From Vibrio artabrorum (GTDB taxonomy: Bacteria; Pseudomonadota; Gammaproteobacteria; Enterobacterales; Vibrionaceae), in assembly GCF_024347295.1 (NCBI RefSeq), contig NZ_AP025459.1, positions 1,178,001-1,242,000 of the forward strand: DNA of 64,000 nt, in the 5' to 3' direction. The position numbers were made by a program, and so were the translations under genes. The notes below the pieces were generated by a model that saw only the letters and a program-made list of their open reading frames with translations, had not been told where the DNA came from and searched no databases. Below, piece by piece: positions 9,534 through 18,256 of this stretch (positions are counted from its first letter, which is position 1; the number at the start of each line of letters is the position of its first letter).

Positions 9534-9893
9534 ATGAAGTTTATCCGTTGGTTCTTAGGCCGTGTCATCTTGTTATTGAATTTTGTTTTCAGCCCGAGTG
9601 GTGTAAAACGCTCTCAAGAAGCGCAAAATCAAGTGAATGAGCAAGCAAAAAACCTCGCATTATACCAATTCGAAGCATGCCCATTTTGTGTGAAAGTGCG
9701 CCGCGCGATGAAACGTCAATCGGTTCAATTTGAGCTTCGCGATGCAAAAAATAACCAACAGCATCGTTCAGAGCTTGAAGCTGGCGGTGGCCGTGTGAAA
9801 GTGCCTTGCCTACGCATTGAGAAAGACGGTAAAACTGAATGGATGTATGAATCTTCTGACATCATTGCTTATTTAGAGAAGCAATTCACATAA
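9534..9893 (+). CDS. Membrane-anchored glutaredoxin-like protein
   Basis: A 119-residue protein with one N-terminal hydrophobic helix (FIRWFLGRVILLLNFVF) and a glutaredoxin domain with the active site CPFC in ALYQFEACPFCVKVRRAM. Later segments, GRVKVPCLRI (cis-proline) and YESSDIIAYLEKQF, complete the thioredoxin fold. It probably reduces disulfides on the cytoplasmic side of the membrane using glutathione. The start is taken at 9534, which has GAGAGA before it; an upstream in-frame start would add 26 residues lacking family resemblance. A TATAAT at 9486-9491 may be its -10. It follows norR by 89 bp but probably has its own promoter. Confidence 0.85.
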   Translation: MKFIRWFLGRVILLLNFVFSPSGVKRSQEAQNQVNEQAKNLALYQFEACPFCVKVRRAMKRQSVQFELRDAKNNQQHRSELEAGGGRVKVPCLRIEKDGKTEWMYESSDIIAYLEKQFT

Positions 9894-9898
9894 ACAAA

Positions 9899-9947
9899 AC
9901 CAGACATGAAAAATCCCTCTTCAATTGCGGGATTTTTTATGTCTGGT
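9899..9947. terminator. Long bidirectional terminator between convergent genes
   Basis: Nested inverted repeats: outer ACCAGACAT / ATGTCTGGT and inner AAAAATCCC / GGGATTTTT. It separates the glutaredoxin gene from the convergent OmpA-like lipoprotein gene. Confidence 0.85.
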
Positions 9948-9996
9948 CTCTTTATTTTCCATGTCGGTGAATCTATCAATTACTTTGAATTCCGCG

Positions 9997-10653
9997 CTAC
10001 TTCTTAGCTAAAATAAGCATCAACTCAACACGACGGTTACATGCCTTTCCTTGTGCAGATGCATTCGTACAAGCAGGGACATACTCACCAAAACCGCGCG
10101 TATAAATCGAACGACTTGAAACAGAGTTTCGCTCTAATCGAGCTTTCACTTCTTTTGCGCGTTGCTCAGAAAGCGATTCATTAATACGTTCACTGCCAGT
10201 ATTATCTGTGTGGCCTTCAATCACCACATCAATATCTTGACGTTGCGACAAGTAACTGCCCAGAGTATCCAACCATTGATTATAATCAGGTTCTGGGAAT
10301 GCAGAGCCTGTTTTAAAATTCACATGTTGCTCTAGTTTTACCATGACATGGTTACCCGGCAGAACTTCAAAGTCGATACGGTTCTGTCTTAAAAAGACTT
10401 CCAATGGGTCATTTGTTGACACACCACGTCCATAGTTAGTTGTAATTGTGGCGCGTTGTTGAGTGCGGCTTTGAGTTGTGTAGGCATGATCACTCGACAC
10501 GTATGTCGTTTGAACTACACCCCATTCCGGGTGCTTAAGATCATAATCCGATTGAGGTGCAGTTGCGAGCATGTCATCACCGAACATATTGTTTGGTAAT
10601 GTTGTTTTACAGCCCGCCAAAGCTATGCTTAACATTATGACTAAATATCTCAT
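9997..10653 (-). CDS. OmpA-family outer-membrane lipoprotein
   Basis: A 218-residue protein with a lipoprotein signal peptide (MRYLVIMLSIALAGC, lipobox LAGC) and a C-terminal OmpA peptidoglycan-binding domain. The domain shows VVIEGHTDNTGSERINESLSEQRA and RGFGEYVPACTN, the usual motifs that contact diaminopimelate. The middle part (about residues 30-110) has no recognisable domain. It is expected in the outer membrane, tethered to peptidoglycan. The gene is monocistronic. A direct enzymatic role is unlikely; structural or motility-accessory roles are both possible. Confidence 0.85.
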   Translation of the reverse strand: MRYLVIMLSIALAGCKTTLPNNMFGDDMLATAPQSDYDLKHPEWGVVQTTYVSSDHAYTTQSRTQQRATITTNYGRGVSTNDPLEVFLRQNRIDFEVLPGNHVMVKLEQHVNFKTGSAFPEPDYNQWLDTLGSYLSQRQDIDVVIEGHTDNTGSERINESLSEQRAKEVKARLERNSVSSRSIYTRGFGEYVPACTNASAQGKACNRRVELMLILAKK

Positions 10654-10895
10654 TACTTCACCAACCGCTCATGCAGATTAACCTTTCACTAATGTCTGTA
10701 TCGGCACGTCGAGAAAAACTTTAGACAAAATGAAGGCTCATATCAAAAAACAGCTTTGGATCACGAGTTAGCCATCAACAAAGCTTTCTTCCCTCCTGTT
10801 ATGCGATCTGTTTGCATTTATTTACTTTATAATTGTTTTCCAATCCATTCTAAATAGTTAGAATCTCCGGAATTATTAATGCTAGAGTAAACATT

Positions 10896-11522
10896 ATGTT
10901 TAAACCACTTATTAAACTCATCACAGCACTTTCTGTGGTATTGATTATCGCGGGCTGCAGTGAAACCAACGAGCCACAAAAAGGCGTTCAATACGAAATG
11001 CTCCCAACCGCTCTAACTGAGTTCGATCTCGCTCCAGTCACCGAAATCTTCTCTCTTAACTGTGGGCACTGCCGTAAAATGGAAAGTGCCATTCCAGAGA
11101 TTGAAACTCTAACCGATCAAACTATCGGCAAGATGCACGTTACCTTCAATGAAAGCGCTCAAATCAGTGCAATGATCTACTACACGGCCGTGATGCAACT
11201 TGATGCGACACCTGATCACGCTTTCATGGATGACCTCTTTGGTGCCGTTCAAATGGGTGCGGATGCTACTCCAGCACAACGCCAACAAGCACTAGAAACT
11301 GCGTTTACATCTCGTGATCTAGTCAGCCCATATCAGCTCAATAAAGAGCAGCAAGTCACTCTTTTTAATTACATTCAGAAAGCTGAAGAGATTTCCGTAA
11401 AAGGCCAGATCAATTCAGTACCAACATTTATCGTCAATGGTAAATACCAAGTACTGACAGCCGGTCACCAAGACGTTACCAGCATCGCGAAAACGATTAA
11501 CTACCTTTTGACTCAACCATAA
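10896..11522 (+). CDS. DsbA-like thiol:disulfide oxidoreductase, lipoprotein
   Basis: A 208-residue periplasmic protein. The N-terminus has a lipobox (LIIAGC) and the thioredoxin fold carries the active site CGHC in FSLNCGHCRKME. The helical insertion typical of DsbA follows, then SVPTFIVNGKY with the cis-proline. E. coli DsbA has CPHC, so the Gly-His dipeptide and the lipid anchor mark a divergent paralogue. It probably oxidises or exchanges disulfides in secreted proteins. An FKBP gene follows 57 bp downstream on the same strand, suggesting a small envelope protein-folding operon. Confidence 0.85.
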   Translation: MFKPLIKLITALSVVLIIAGCSETNEPQKGVQYEMLPTALTEFDLAPVTEIFSLNCGHCRKMESAIPEIETLTDQTIGKMHVTFNESAQISAMIYYTAVMQLDATPDHAFMDDLFGAVQMGADATPAQRQQALETAFTSRDLVSPYQLNKEQQVTLFNYIQKAEEISVKGQINSVPTFIVNGKYQVLTAGHQDVTSIAKTINYLLTQP

Positions 11523-11579
11523 TCACGGCTTTAGCTGATTGATTCACGAACTAAGCATTAACTAAAAATAGGTTTTACT

Positions 11580-12053
11580 ATGTCTAAATTTGTCATTCCA
11601 GTCATTGTCCTTCTTTTGGCGGGATTCATGATCTACCGAACTTGGATGAACCATAAGTCTGGTGAGGAAAACCTTGAGCAAGGCCAACAATTCCTACTCA
11701 AGAACGGCACTAAAGAAGGTGTGATTACGACTGACAGCGGTCTTCAATATCTGGTTCTTGAAAAAGGTACTGGCACTGAGCACCCAACGAAGAACAGTAA
11801 AGTAACGGTTCACTACCATGGTACCTTAATTGATGGCACTGTTTTCGATAGCTCTGTTGAGCGTGGCGAGCCAATCTCATTTACCCTTAAGCAAGTAATC
11901 AAAGGCTGGCAAGAAGGGTTAACTTACATGGTTGAAGGCGAGAAAGTTCGTCTGTTTATCCCGAGTCAGTTAGCATACGGCAAAGGCGGTTCAGGCCCTA
12001 TTCCACCATCATCGACTCTGATTTTTGATGTAGAACTCATCTCTATCCAGTAA
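11580..12053 (+). CDS. FKBP-type peptidyl-prolyl cis-trans isomerase
   Basis: A 157-residue protein with an N-terminal membrane anchor (MSKFVIPVIVLLLAGFMIY) and a C-terminal FKBP domain. Family motifs include VTVHYHGTLIDGTVFDSS, VIKGWQEGL and IPSQLAYG, ending in LIFDVELISI. It isomerises X-Pro bonds, most likely on the periplasmic face. The position right behind a DsbA-like gene supports a joint role in folding exported proteins. Confidence 0.9.
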   Translation: MSKFVIPVIVLLLAGFMIYRTWMNHKSGEENLEQGQQFLLKNGTKEGVITTDSGLQYLVLEKGTGTEHPTKNSKVTVHYHGTLIDGTVFDSSVERGEPISFTLKQVIKGWQEGLTYMVEGEKVRLFIPSQLAYGKGGSGPIPPSSTLIFDVELISIQ

Positions 12054-12069
12054 TCAAAGTGACCGATTT

Positions 12070-12106
12070 AAGCCCCAGCATACCAGCGATGTCGGGGCTT
12101 TTTTAT
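12070..12106 (+). terminator. Terminator after the DsbA-like/FKBP pair
   Basis: Stem AAGCCCC / GGGGCTT followed by a run of six T. Confidence 0.9.
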
Positions 12107-12164
12107 AGCTGTACATTTGAAGACACTTTTATTGCGACAGAATAACGCCTCGAAAAATGATAAC

Positions 12165-12179
12165 TAGACGACTGGTCTA
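12165..12179. promoter_or_regulatory. Operator copy 1 (TetR/NemR-like), ahead of the repressor gene
   Basis: Inverted repeat TAGACGACTGGTCTA with half-sites TAGAC/GTCTA. It lies 16 bp before the repressor start codon, a position that fits autorepression. The identical site occurs at 12884. Confidence 0.8.
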
Positions 12180-12194
12180 ATTTAATTTATAGTC

Positions 12195-12794
12195 ATGCTC
12201 ATGAACGAAAAAACCAATGACACACGCCTGCATATTTTGAATGTGGGCTATCAGTTAATAGTGAACAGCGGCTTTAATGGTGTTGGGCTATCACAATTGC
12301 TTAAAGAAGCGGACGTGCCGAAAGGATCGTTTTACCACTATTTTAAATCTAAAGAGCAATTTGGCGAGGCGTTGATTCAATACTATTTTGAAAACTACAT
12401 CACTAAGATTGAAGCGATTTTAGTACACGGTGAAGGTAATCATTATCAGCGAATCTTGAACTATTTCTCGCTATGGACCAAGACAGAAAACGGAGCCTGT
12501 AACGCCCATAAATGCTTGGTTGTTAAGCTTAGTGCGGAAGTTTCTGATCTTTCTGAACCGATGCGCCAAGCGCTATTAAAAGGTGCTGAGAAAGTGACCA
12601 ACAGCATCGAACGGTGCATTGTTGGTGGTATTGAAAATGGCTCTATAAAGGTTAAAGACAGCCAAGAAGCCGCTCAAAACCTATATTCTGTGTGGTTAGG
12701 CGCAAGTTTATTGAGCAAGCTGAGCCAGAGCTCACATAGCTTACGGTCGGCTTTAAGCCTTACCGAACGAATTTTGAAAGGTGAAAGCCACTAA
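12195..12794 (+). CDS. TetR/AcrR-family repressor, NemR-like
   Basis: A 199-residue regulator with an N-terminal TetR HTH (ILNVGYQLIVNSGFNGVGLSQLLKEADVPKGSFYHYFKSKE) and a ligand-binding C-terminal domain containing cysteines (ENGACNAHKCLVVKL, near residues 98-107). NemR in E. coli senses reactive electrophiles through cysteine chemistry, and the Cys-x5-Cys arrangement here could serve likewise; that is inference. The same operator is present before this gene and before the following reductase gene, so it should repress both. The start may be 12195 or the ATG two codons later. Confidence 0.85.
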   Translation: MLMNEKTNDTRLHILNVGYQLIVNSGFNGVGLSQLLKEADVPKGSFYHYFKSKEQFGEALIQYYFENYITKIEAILVHGEGNHYQRILNYFSLWTKTENGACNAHKCLVVKLSAEVSDLSEPMRQALLKGAEKVTNSIERCIVGGIENGSIKVKDSQEAAQNLYSVWLGASLLSKLSQSSHSLRSALSLTERILKGESH

Positions 12795-12834
12795 CGCGCT
12801 TCGCGTTTTATTGGCTTTAGCTTAAAACAAATAA

Positions 12835-12871
12835 CCCGCCCTCTTATCAATTTGATGACGGCGGGATTTTT
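12835..12871 (+). terminator. Terminator between the TetR gene and the reductase gene
   Basis: Stem CCCGCC / GGCGGG with a T-containing tail (ATTTTTA). It separates the repressor from the reductase, which has its own operator and promoter. Confidence 0.75.
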
Positions 12872-12883
12872 AGGCAACAAGAC

Positions 12884-12898
12884 TAGACGACTGGTCTA
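12884..12898. promoter_or_regulatory. Operator copy 2 (TetR/NemR-like), ahead of the reductase gene
   Basis: Second copy of TAGACGACTGGTCTA. The identity with copy 1 extends to 20 bp (ACTAGACGACTGGTCTAATT). It is 36 bp upstream of the curA-like start codon. Confidence 0.8.
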
Positions 12899-12934
12899 AT
12901 TCTAAATATATAAAACATAAATTAAGGATATCCA

Positions 12935-13966
12935 ATGACTCAACAAGACAATCGCCGCATCGTATTGGCTTCTCGCCCAGTTGGCGCACCGACTCAAGAC
13001 AACTTCCGTTTAGAGACAGTAGCCGCACCAACAATTAAAGACGGCGAGATGTTACTTCGCTCAGTTTATCTTTCTCTAGACCCATACATGCGTGGTCGTA
13101 TGAGCGATGCCAAATCCTACGCAGATCCCGTTGCGATTGATGAAGTGATGGTTGGCGCAACCGTATGTCAGGTTGAAGAGTCAAACCACGCTGATTACGA
13201 AGTTGGCGAATGGGTACTGGCTTATACAGGTTGGCAAGATCTTGGAGTGTCCAACGGTGAAGGTCTAATCAAACTCGGCAAAGAACCAACGCACCCTTCT
13301 TACGCGCTTGGCATCATGGGTATGCCTGGTTTTACGGCTTACATGGGCTTGCTTGATATCGGCCAACCTAAACAAGGTGACACGCTAGTCGTTGCGGCAG
13401 CAACAGGGGCCGTAGGTGCAACCGTTGGACAAATCGGCAAACTAAAAGGCTGTCGTGTTATCGGCGTTGCAGGCGGTCAAGAGAAGTGCCAGTACGCGAA
13501 AGAGGTTCTTGGCTTTGATGAGTGTATCGACCACAAAGCTGACGACTTCGCAGAGCAACTGGCTAAAGCGTGTGACAACGGCATCGACGTTTACTTTGAA
13601 AACGTTGGTGGCAAGGTATTCGATGCCGTCATGCCTCTGCTTAACACCGGTGCTCGTATTCCTGTGTGTGGCCTTATCTCTCAATACAATGCGACGTCAC
13701 TGCCTGAAGGCCCAGATCGTATGTCTAGCCTGATGGGTATGCTGTTGGTTAAACGAATTAAGATGCAAGGCTTCATCATCTTTGATGACTACGCACACCG
13801 TTACAACGAGTTTGCGGTTCAAATGACAGAATGGTTATCTCAAGGCAAGATGCACTATCGTGAGCACCTGGTTGAAGGTTTAGAGAATGCGCCACAAGCA
13901 TTCATGGGCCTATTGGAAGGTCAGAACTTCGGTAAGCTTGTAATCAAAACCAATGAAGCTAAATAA
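12935..13966 (+). CDS. curA: NADPH-dependent curcumin/alkenal reductase family (CurA-like)
   Basis: A 343-residue zinc-independent medium-chain reductase that reduces carbon-carbon double bonds of alpha,beta-unsaturated carbonyls with NADPH. It closely resembles E. coli CurA: N-terminal RRIVLASRPVGAPT, YLSLDPYMRGRMSD, GMPGFTAYMGLLDIGQPKQG, the nucleotide-binding loop AAATGAVGATVGQIGK, and ENVGGKVFDAVMPLLN. It is preceded by a TetR-type operator and followed after 36 bp by a GST gene. The pair looks like an inducible electrophile-detoxification operon. Confidence 0.9.
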   Translation: MTQQDNRRIVLASRPVGAPTQDNFRLETVAAPTIKDGEMLLRSVYLSLDPYMRGRMSDAKSYADPVAIDEVMVGATVCQVEESNHADYEVGEWVLAYTGWQDLGVSNGEGLIKLGKEPTHPSYALGIMGMPGFTAYMGLLDIGQPKQGDTLVVAAATGAVGATVGQIGKLKGCRVIGVAGGQEKCQYAKEVLGFDECIDHKADDFAEQLAKACDNGIDVYFENVGGKVFDAVMPLLNTGARIPVCGLISQYNATSLPEGPDRMSSLMGMLLVKRIKMQGFIIFDDYAHRYNEFAVQMTEWLSQGKMHYREHLVEGLENAPQAFMGLLEGQNFGKLVIKTNEAK

Positions 13967-14002
13967 ATTCAATAAACTGAACCCGTTAAACTAGGTAGAA
14001 TC

Positions 14003-14623
14003 ATGATTACTTTGCATCACCTGAATAAGTCGCGCTCAAAGCGTATCATCTGGCTATTGGAAGAGCTTGGGGTAGATTACCAAGTCAAACCATACCAACG
14101 AGACAGTGTCACTTTTCTTGCACCACCAGAACTCAAATCCATTCACCCATTGGGTAAGTCTCCTGTCATTGAAGACGATGGCGTCGTGATCACTGAATCT
14201 GGTGCTATCACGGAATACCTCATCGACCAATACGGTCAGGGTAAGTTCGCACCTACACGTGGCACCGCAGACTACGTGGAATATTCGCAATGGCTTCACT
14301 TCGCTGAAAGCTCAGGTATTTTGCCAATGTTGCTTAAGATCTTTGTGATGAAAGACGGCTGTGAAACTAACTTCCTAGGCGGTTATGCAGACGATGAAAA
14401 CCAAAAGATCTTAACTTACGTGAATAATGCACTTGAAGGTAAAACCTACTTGGTTGCAGACACACTAACGGGTGCAGATTTTATGATGTCGTTCATCGTA
14501 GAAATCGCTGCTAACTTTGGTGCAACCGCGCTTTACCCGAACATTGCTAAATACGGTGAGCTTTTAACGAGCCTCCCTGCTTATCAAAAAGCAGAGCAAG
14601 TAGAGCTAGAACACTCGAACTGA
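14003..14623 (+). CDS. Glutathione S-transferase
   Basis: A 206-residue cytosolic GST. The N-terminal thioredoxin-fold half shows SRSKRIIWLLEELG, the cis-proline in GKSPVIED and the ESGAITEYL glutathione-gamma-glutamyl contact. The C-terminal half is helical with the LTGADFMMSF capping motif. It probably conjugates glutathione to electrophiles. It sits 36 bp after the CurA-like gene and is likely co-transcribed with it under the TetR-family repressor. Confidence 0.9.
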   Translation: MITLHHLNKSRSKRIIWLLEELGVDYQVKPYQRDSVTFLAPPELKSIHPLGKSPVIEDDGVVITESGAITEYLIDQYGQGKFAPTRGTADYVEYSQWLHFAESSGILPMLLKIFVMKDGCETNFLGGYADDENQKILTYVNNALEGKTYLVADTLTGADFMMSFIVEIAANFGATALYPNIAKYGELLTSLPAYQKAEQVELEHSN

Positions 14624-14675
14624 TCGAGTTTCACTCAAACACGTGCTTCCATAGCATGAACATAACAATCTAAAT

Positions 14676-14714
14676 GAAGCCAAAGCCGATTTATCTTCTG
14701 CTTTGGCTTCTCAT
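14676..14714 (+). terminator. Terminator after the GST gene
   Basis: Ten-bp stem GAAGCCAAAG / CTTTGGCTTC with a 15-nt loop. The following tract is only moderately T-rich. Confidence 0.7.
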
Positions 14715-14774
14715 TTGTCTTCATTTCGACAACAATACCGAACTCTAACTGAACAGCCATAGAGTTTGATCTTA

Positions 14775-16451
14775 ATGCCAGAAAACCTCGCTCAATACAC
14801 ACCTTTGTACCTAGCAAACACGAATGTCGATTTAGCGCTACCGACTCGCTTTACGTTCCCGTATTACTATACGCCGCACCCTGTGTGTGAATTCGCTATG
14901 CTGCAGCTTCAGCAATCACTTGTCGACTGTGGTGTGAATGAAAACTCGCAAGGTAATCTCTACGCTGTGCTGCTTGTTCAGAATCCGATCACGCAAGAGT
15001 TAGGCTACCTTTCTGCGTTTTCTGGCTTGCAGTTAGATCCGGCTTTGGTCTCTCAGTTAAACAACATTCACTTTGTTCCACCAGCCTTCGATTCAACACA
15101 GTTTAAATCTCAGAACTGTGCGAACCTTGCTCGCCAGTTGCAACTCGCGGACGACATTGAAAAGCTACAACAGTCGCACAACCTAGACGCATTATTGGCC
15201 GAGCTTGAAGGGTTAAAAATCGAATCAGCACAAGCCATCGAAGCCTTTCAGTTAGCTATGTCCGCGAACAAAGCTCAGCGTAACGAACTCAGAGAACAAG
15301 CCAATCAAGAAAAAGCATTAGGGAATCTAGAGTCAGCGGCGAATTTGCTCAAACAACTGGGCAATCAAAGTAGCCAAGAGAAACGCGACCTAAAAGCACT
15401 TCGTATTGAGTGGAAACAGAAGATCGTAGAGCGCCAATCACACGTTGATTTGATTGAAAGCGAACTGAAAAACCGTAAGCAAGATCACCAAGCCATTTCA
15501 GAGCAGTTGGAAACTCAACGTCTCTCTCACTATCGCTTTATGGATCAAGCCAAGCAATCTAAGAATTTACTCGAGTTGCTCGATGGCAAAGACGCACTTG
15601 AAGGCTCTGGTGACTGCTGCCTACCTAAGTTGCTTAACTTTGCGTTTGAACACGGGTTCAAGCCGTTAGCTTTGTCTGAATTTTGGTGGGGATTACCGCC
15701 TACAGATATCATTCGACAACACGCAAACCTGTACCCGGTTTGTCAGAGTAAAAGCTTTGAGATCCTCGAACACCAGCTAAGTGGCATAGAGCTAGAAGAT
15801 AACCCGCTTATCGTAAACCCCGCGGTTGGTAAATCTTTTGATATTGTTTATGAAGACGATGAAATCGTAGTCGTCAATAAGCCTGAAGAGTTCTTGTCGG
15901 TTCCTGGTAAGTTTATCGAAGACTCGGTTTATACACGCATTAAAGCGCGTTACCCGGATGCGACTGGCCCTTTGATTATTCATAGATTGGATATGTCGAC
16001 GTCAGGCTTGTTGATCTTGGCGCTCACGGCGGAGTCAAACAAGCACATTCAGAAGCAGTTCATTGATAGAACCGTAGAGAAGCGCTACACCGCTTTGTTA
16101 GATGGTGAGATAACGGGTGAATCTGGCGATATCAGCCTTCCTTTGCGCGGCGACATCACAGACAGACCAAGACAACTGGTTTGCCACCAACACGGCCGAA
16201 ATGCAGAAACTCATTGGCATGCGGTGAGCACTCATAATGGCAAAACCAAGGTTCACTTGTACCCTAAAACCGGGCGAACCCACCAGCTACGAGTACACTG
16301 CGCTCATCCATTAGGGCTTGGTGTGCCGATTCGTGGTGACGACTTATACGGATACAAACGCGAGCGCTTACACCTGCACGCTGGCTACCTAAAGTTGATT
16401 CACCCGACAACCGGTGAATGGATGGAATTTGAAGTGCCTTCTGAGTTTTAG
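14775..16451 (+). CDS. RluA-family pseudouridine synthase with long N-terminal extension
   Basis: A 558-residue protein. The C-terminal third is an RluA-type RNA pseudouridine synthase, with FLSVPGK, the catalytic aspartate motif HRLDMSTSGLLILA, KRYTALLDG and KTGRTHQLRVHCAHPLG. The N-terminal 350 residues include a region rich in Lys, Glu, Gln and Leu (about residues 130-270) that reads as a coiled coil; its role is unknown. Members isomerise uridine in rRNA or tRNA. The ATG at 14775 is preferred over a TTG nine bases upstream; neither has a strong ribosome-binding site. Confidence 0.85.
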   Translation: MPENLAQYTPLYLANTNVDLALPTRFTFPYYYTPHPVCEFAMLQLQQSLVDCGVNENSQGNLYAVLLVQNPITQELGYLSAFSGLQLDPALVSQLNNIHFVPPAFDSTQFKSQNCANLARQLQLADDIEKLQQSHNLDALLAELEGLKIESAQAIEAFQLAMSANKAQRNELREQANQEKALGNLESAANLLKQLGNQSSQEKRDLKALRIEWKQKIVERQSHVDLIESELKNRKQDHQAISEQLETQRLSHYRFMDQAKQSKNLLELLDGKDALEGSGDCCLPKLLNFAFEHGFKPLALSEFWWGLPPTDIIRQHANLYPVCQSKSFEILEHQLSGIELEDNPLIVNPAVGKSFDIVYEDDEIVVVNKPEEFLSVPGKFIEDSVYTRIKARYPDATGPLIIHRLDMSTSGLLILALTAESNKHIQKQFIDRTVEKRYTALLDGEITGESGDISLPLRGDITDRPRQLVCHQHGRNAETHWHAVSTHNGKTKVHLYPKTGRTHQLRVHCAHPLGLGVPIRGDDLYGYKRERLHLHAGYLKLIHPTTGEWMEFEVPSEF

Positions 16452-16602
16452 GTTTTTATTTTCGCGCTAAAACTCTTATCTCGTGAAACACATCAGGGTT
16501 CGACATCTGCTTAAGATATACGACCCTGACATTTGATTTTCTAATATGCTTATCACCAGTCGGTCGTATACTTTTTGTTACTCACGTCAACGATACAGAC
16601 AC

Positions 16603-16896
16603 CTAGCCCATGACATCCTTACGCTGATCAACGCATTCAAAAGAGGCCATTTCGAACTCACGACAGATCCACGGCCGGTTTTCGTAGATAGTACACATCA
16701 GTGTTTCTCTATCAACCGCCGAACACCAACCATCGTCTAACCTCAGCATGGTTTCACCACCCCATTCATCGTAAGCGATGTGCTCTTCAGGTACGCCCGT
16801 ATCTGTGATGATCATAACCTCTAAGCGACAACAGCATGCCTGACAATTGGCACAGGTTACTTCCGGTTCGGTTACGTTCTTTATCTCTATCGTCAT
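16603..16896 (-). CDS. YkgJ-family cysteine-cluster protein
   Basis: A 97-residue protein with the cluster CANCQACCCRLE near the N-terminus and further cysteines in WCSAVDRETLMC, WICREFE and ECVD. The spacing fits the YkgJ family, which is predicted to bind zinc or an iron-sulfur cluster; no reaction is established. It overlaps no other gene and is followed on the same strand by dacA. Confidence 0.85.
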   Translation of the reverse strand: MTIEIKNVTEPEVTCANCQACCCRLEVMIITDTGVPEEHIAYDEWGGETMLRLDDGWCSAVDRETLMCTIYENRPWICREFEMASFECVDQRKDVMG

Positions 16897-17071
16897 AAGT
16901 GACTACACTGCTAAATTTTGCGTATAGTAATCGAAACCGCTCGCTACGGCTAATAAAGATAGTGCGGCATGGTGTTTTCATTGATGTAGAAATAACAATG
17001 GGCACTGTGATTCAGTCACAACACCCATAATATTTCGACTTTTCATTGCGGCTTATCGCCACCCTACCTAT

Positions 17072-18256
17072 TTAGAATAGGCTCGCGAAGAACAGCTTAA
17101 CGTAGTCCATTAAACGTTTGAACAAACCGCCCTGTTCAACCGCTTCCAGCGCGATCAAAGGCTGAGTTTGAACATCTTCACCATCAACGGTGTAATGAAC
17201 CACACCTAGAGTTTGACCTTCTGCAATTGGCGCTTTCAGTTCAGAGTTAAGCTCGATAGATGCAGTCAGCTTTTTACTGTCTGACTTAGGCAGTGTAATA
17301 AACATATCTTCGGCAACACCCACCTTCAACGTGTCTTGCTCACCAAACCATACCTTCTCTTCAGCCACTTGATCGCCGCCTTTGTGCGGGTTTAGTGTAT
17401 CGAAGAAACGGAAACCATAGCTCAACAGCTGTTTGCTGTCTGACTCACGGCTCTTAACACTCGATGCGCCCATCACAACCGCGATAAGTCTCATCTCACC
17501 TTGTGTCGCTGAACTCGCCAAACTGTAGCCAGCACCAGAGGTGTAGCCCGTTTTCATGCCATCAACCGTTAAGCTTCTATCACGCAACAAGCCATTACGG
17601 TTGTGCTGTGTGATGCCGTTGTAACTAAAAGAACGTTCGCTGTATAAGCCATACACATCCGGTAAATCACGAATAATGGCACGGCCGATTAGAGCGATAT
17701 CATAAGGAGTAGAATACAAATCGTCAGCATCTAAACCATGTGCATTGGCGAAATGGGTATTTTCCAGTTTTAAAGACCTTGCCCAAGAATTCATTAAATC
17801 GACAAAAGCATCTTGTGAACCCGCGACATGCTCCGCTATCGCAACACTGGCATCATTGCCCGACTGAACAATCAAGCCACGATAAAGATCCATCATTGCG
17901 ACATTAGTGTTCACTTCAATAAACATTTTTGAAGAGTCTGGGAAGTTCTTAGCCCACGCATTCTCACTGATTCTAACGTTATCATTCGCCGAAATGTTGC
18001 CTCGCTTCATCTCTTGCCCTGCCACATAACTGGTCATGAGCTTGGTCAAGCTAGCTGGATTCAATTTAGTGTGGGCATTGTGTTCGACTAAAATATCCCC
18101 TGAATTAAAATCGATTAAGACGTAGCCTTTTGCGCCTAAGCTAGGGGGATTTGGGATAATAGAAGGTGAAGCGACAGCGACATGACTAACCATCGCAGCG
18201 TTAGTTACAATGAATATACTGATTAGCGAAAGAGAGTATTTGGAGAACAATTTCAT
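17072..18256 (-). CDS. dacA: D-alanyl-D-alanine carboxypeptidase, PBP5/PBP6 type
   Basis: A 394-residue penicillin-binding protein that trims the terminal D-Ala from peptidoglycan pentapeptides on the periplasmic face. It has a signal peptide, the active-site SxxK at S69-LTK72 (PASLTKLM), SGN at 132-134 and KTG at 235-237. A C-terminal beta-rich domain precedes an amphipathic tail (LFKRLMDYVKLFFASLF) that anchors such enzymes to the inner membrane. The start at 18256 places a normal signal peptide first; a longer reading frame would add 17 unlikely residues. Confidence 0.92.
   Translation of the reverse strand: MKLFSKYSLSLISIFIVTNAAMVSHVAVASPSIIPNPPSLGAKGYVLIDFNSGDILVEHNAHTKLNPASLTKLMTSYVAGQEMKRGNISANDNVRISENAWAKNFPDSSKMFIEVNTNVAMMDLYRGLIVQSGNDASVAIAEHVAGSQDAFVDLMNSWARSLKLENTHFANAHGLDADDLYSTPYDIALIGRAIIRDLPDVYGLYSERSFSYNGITQHNRNGLLRDRSLTVDGMKTGYTSGAGYSLASSATQGEMRLIAVVMGASSVKSRESDSKQLLSYGFRFFDTLNPHKGGDQVAEEKVWFGEQDTLKVGVAEDMFITLPKSDSKKLTASIELNSELKAPIAEGQTLGVVHYTVDGEDVQTQPLIALEAVEQGGLFKRLMDYVKLFFASLF

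Noticed and set aside
16990..17012. TGTGATTCAGTCACA as a CRP site
   Set aside because: The spacer is five bases, where CRP sites need six, and it lies downstream of ykgJ's start and far from the dacA promoter.
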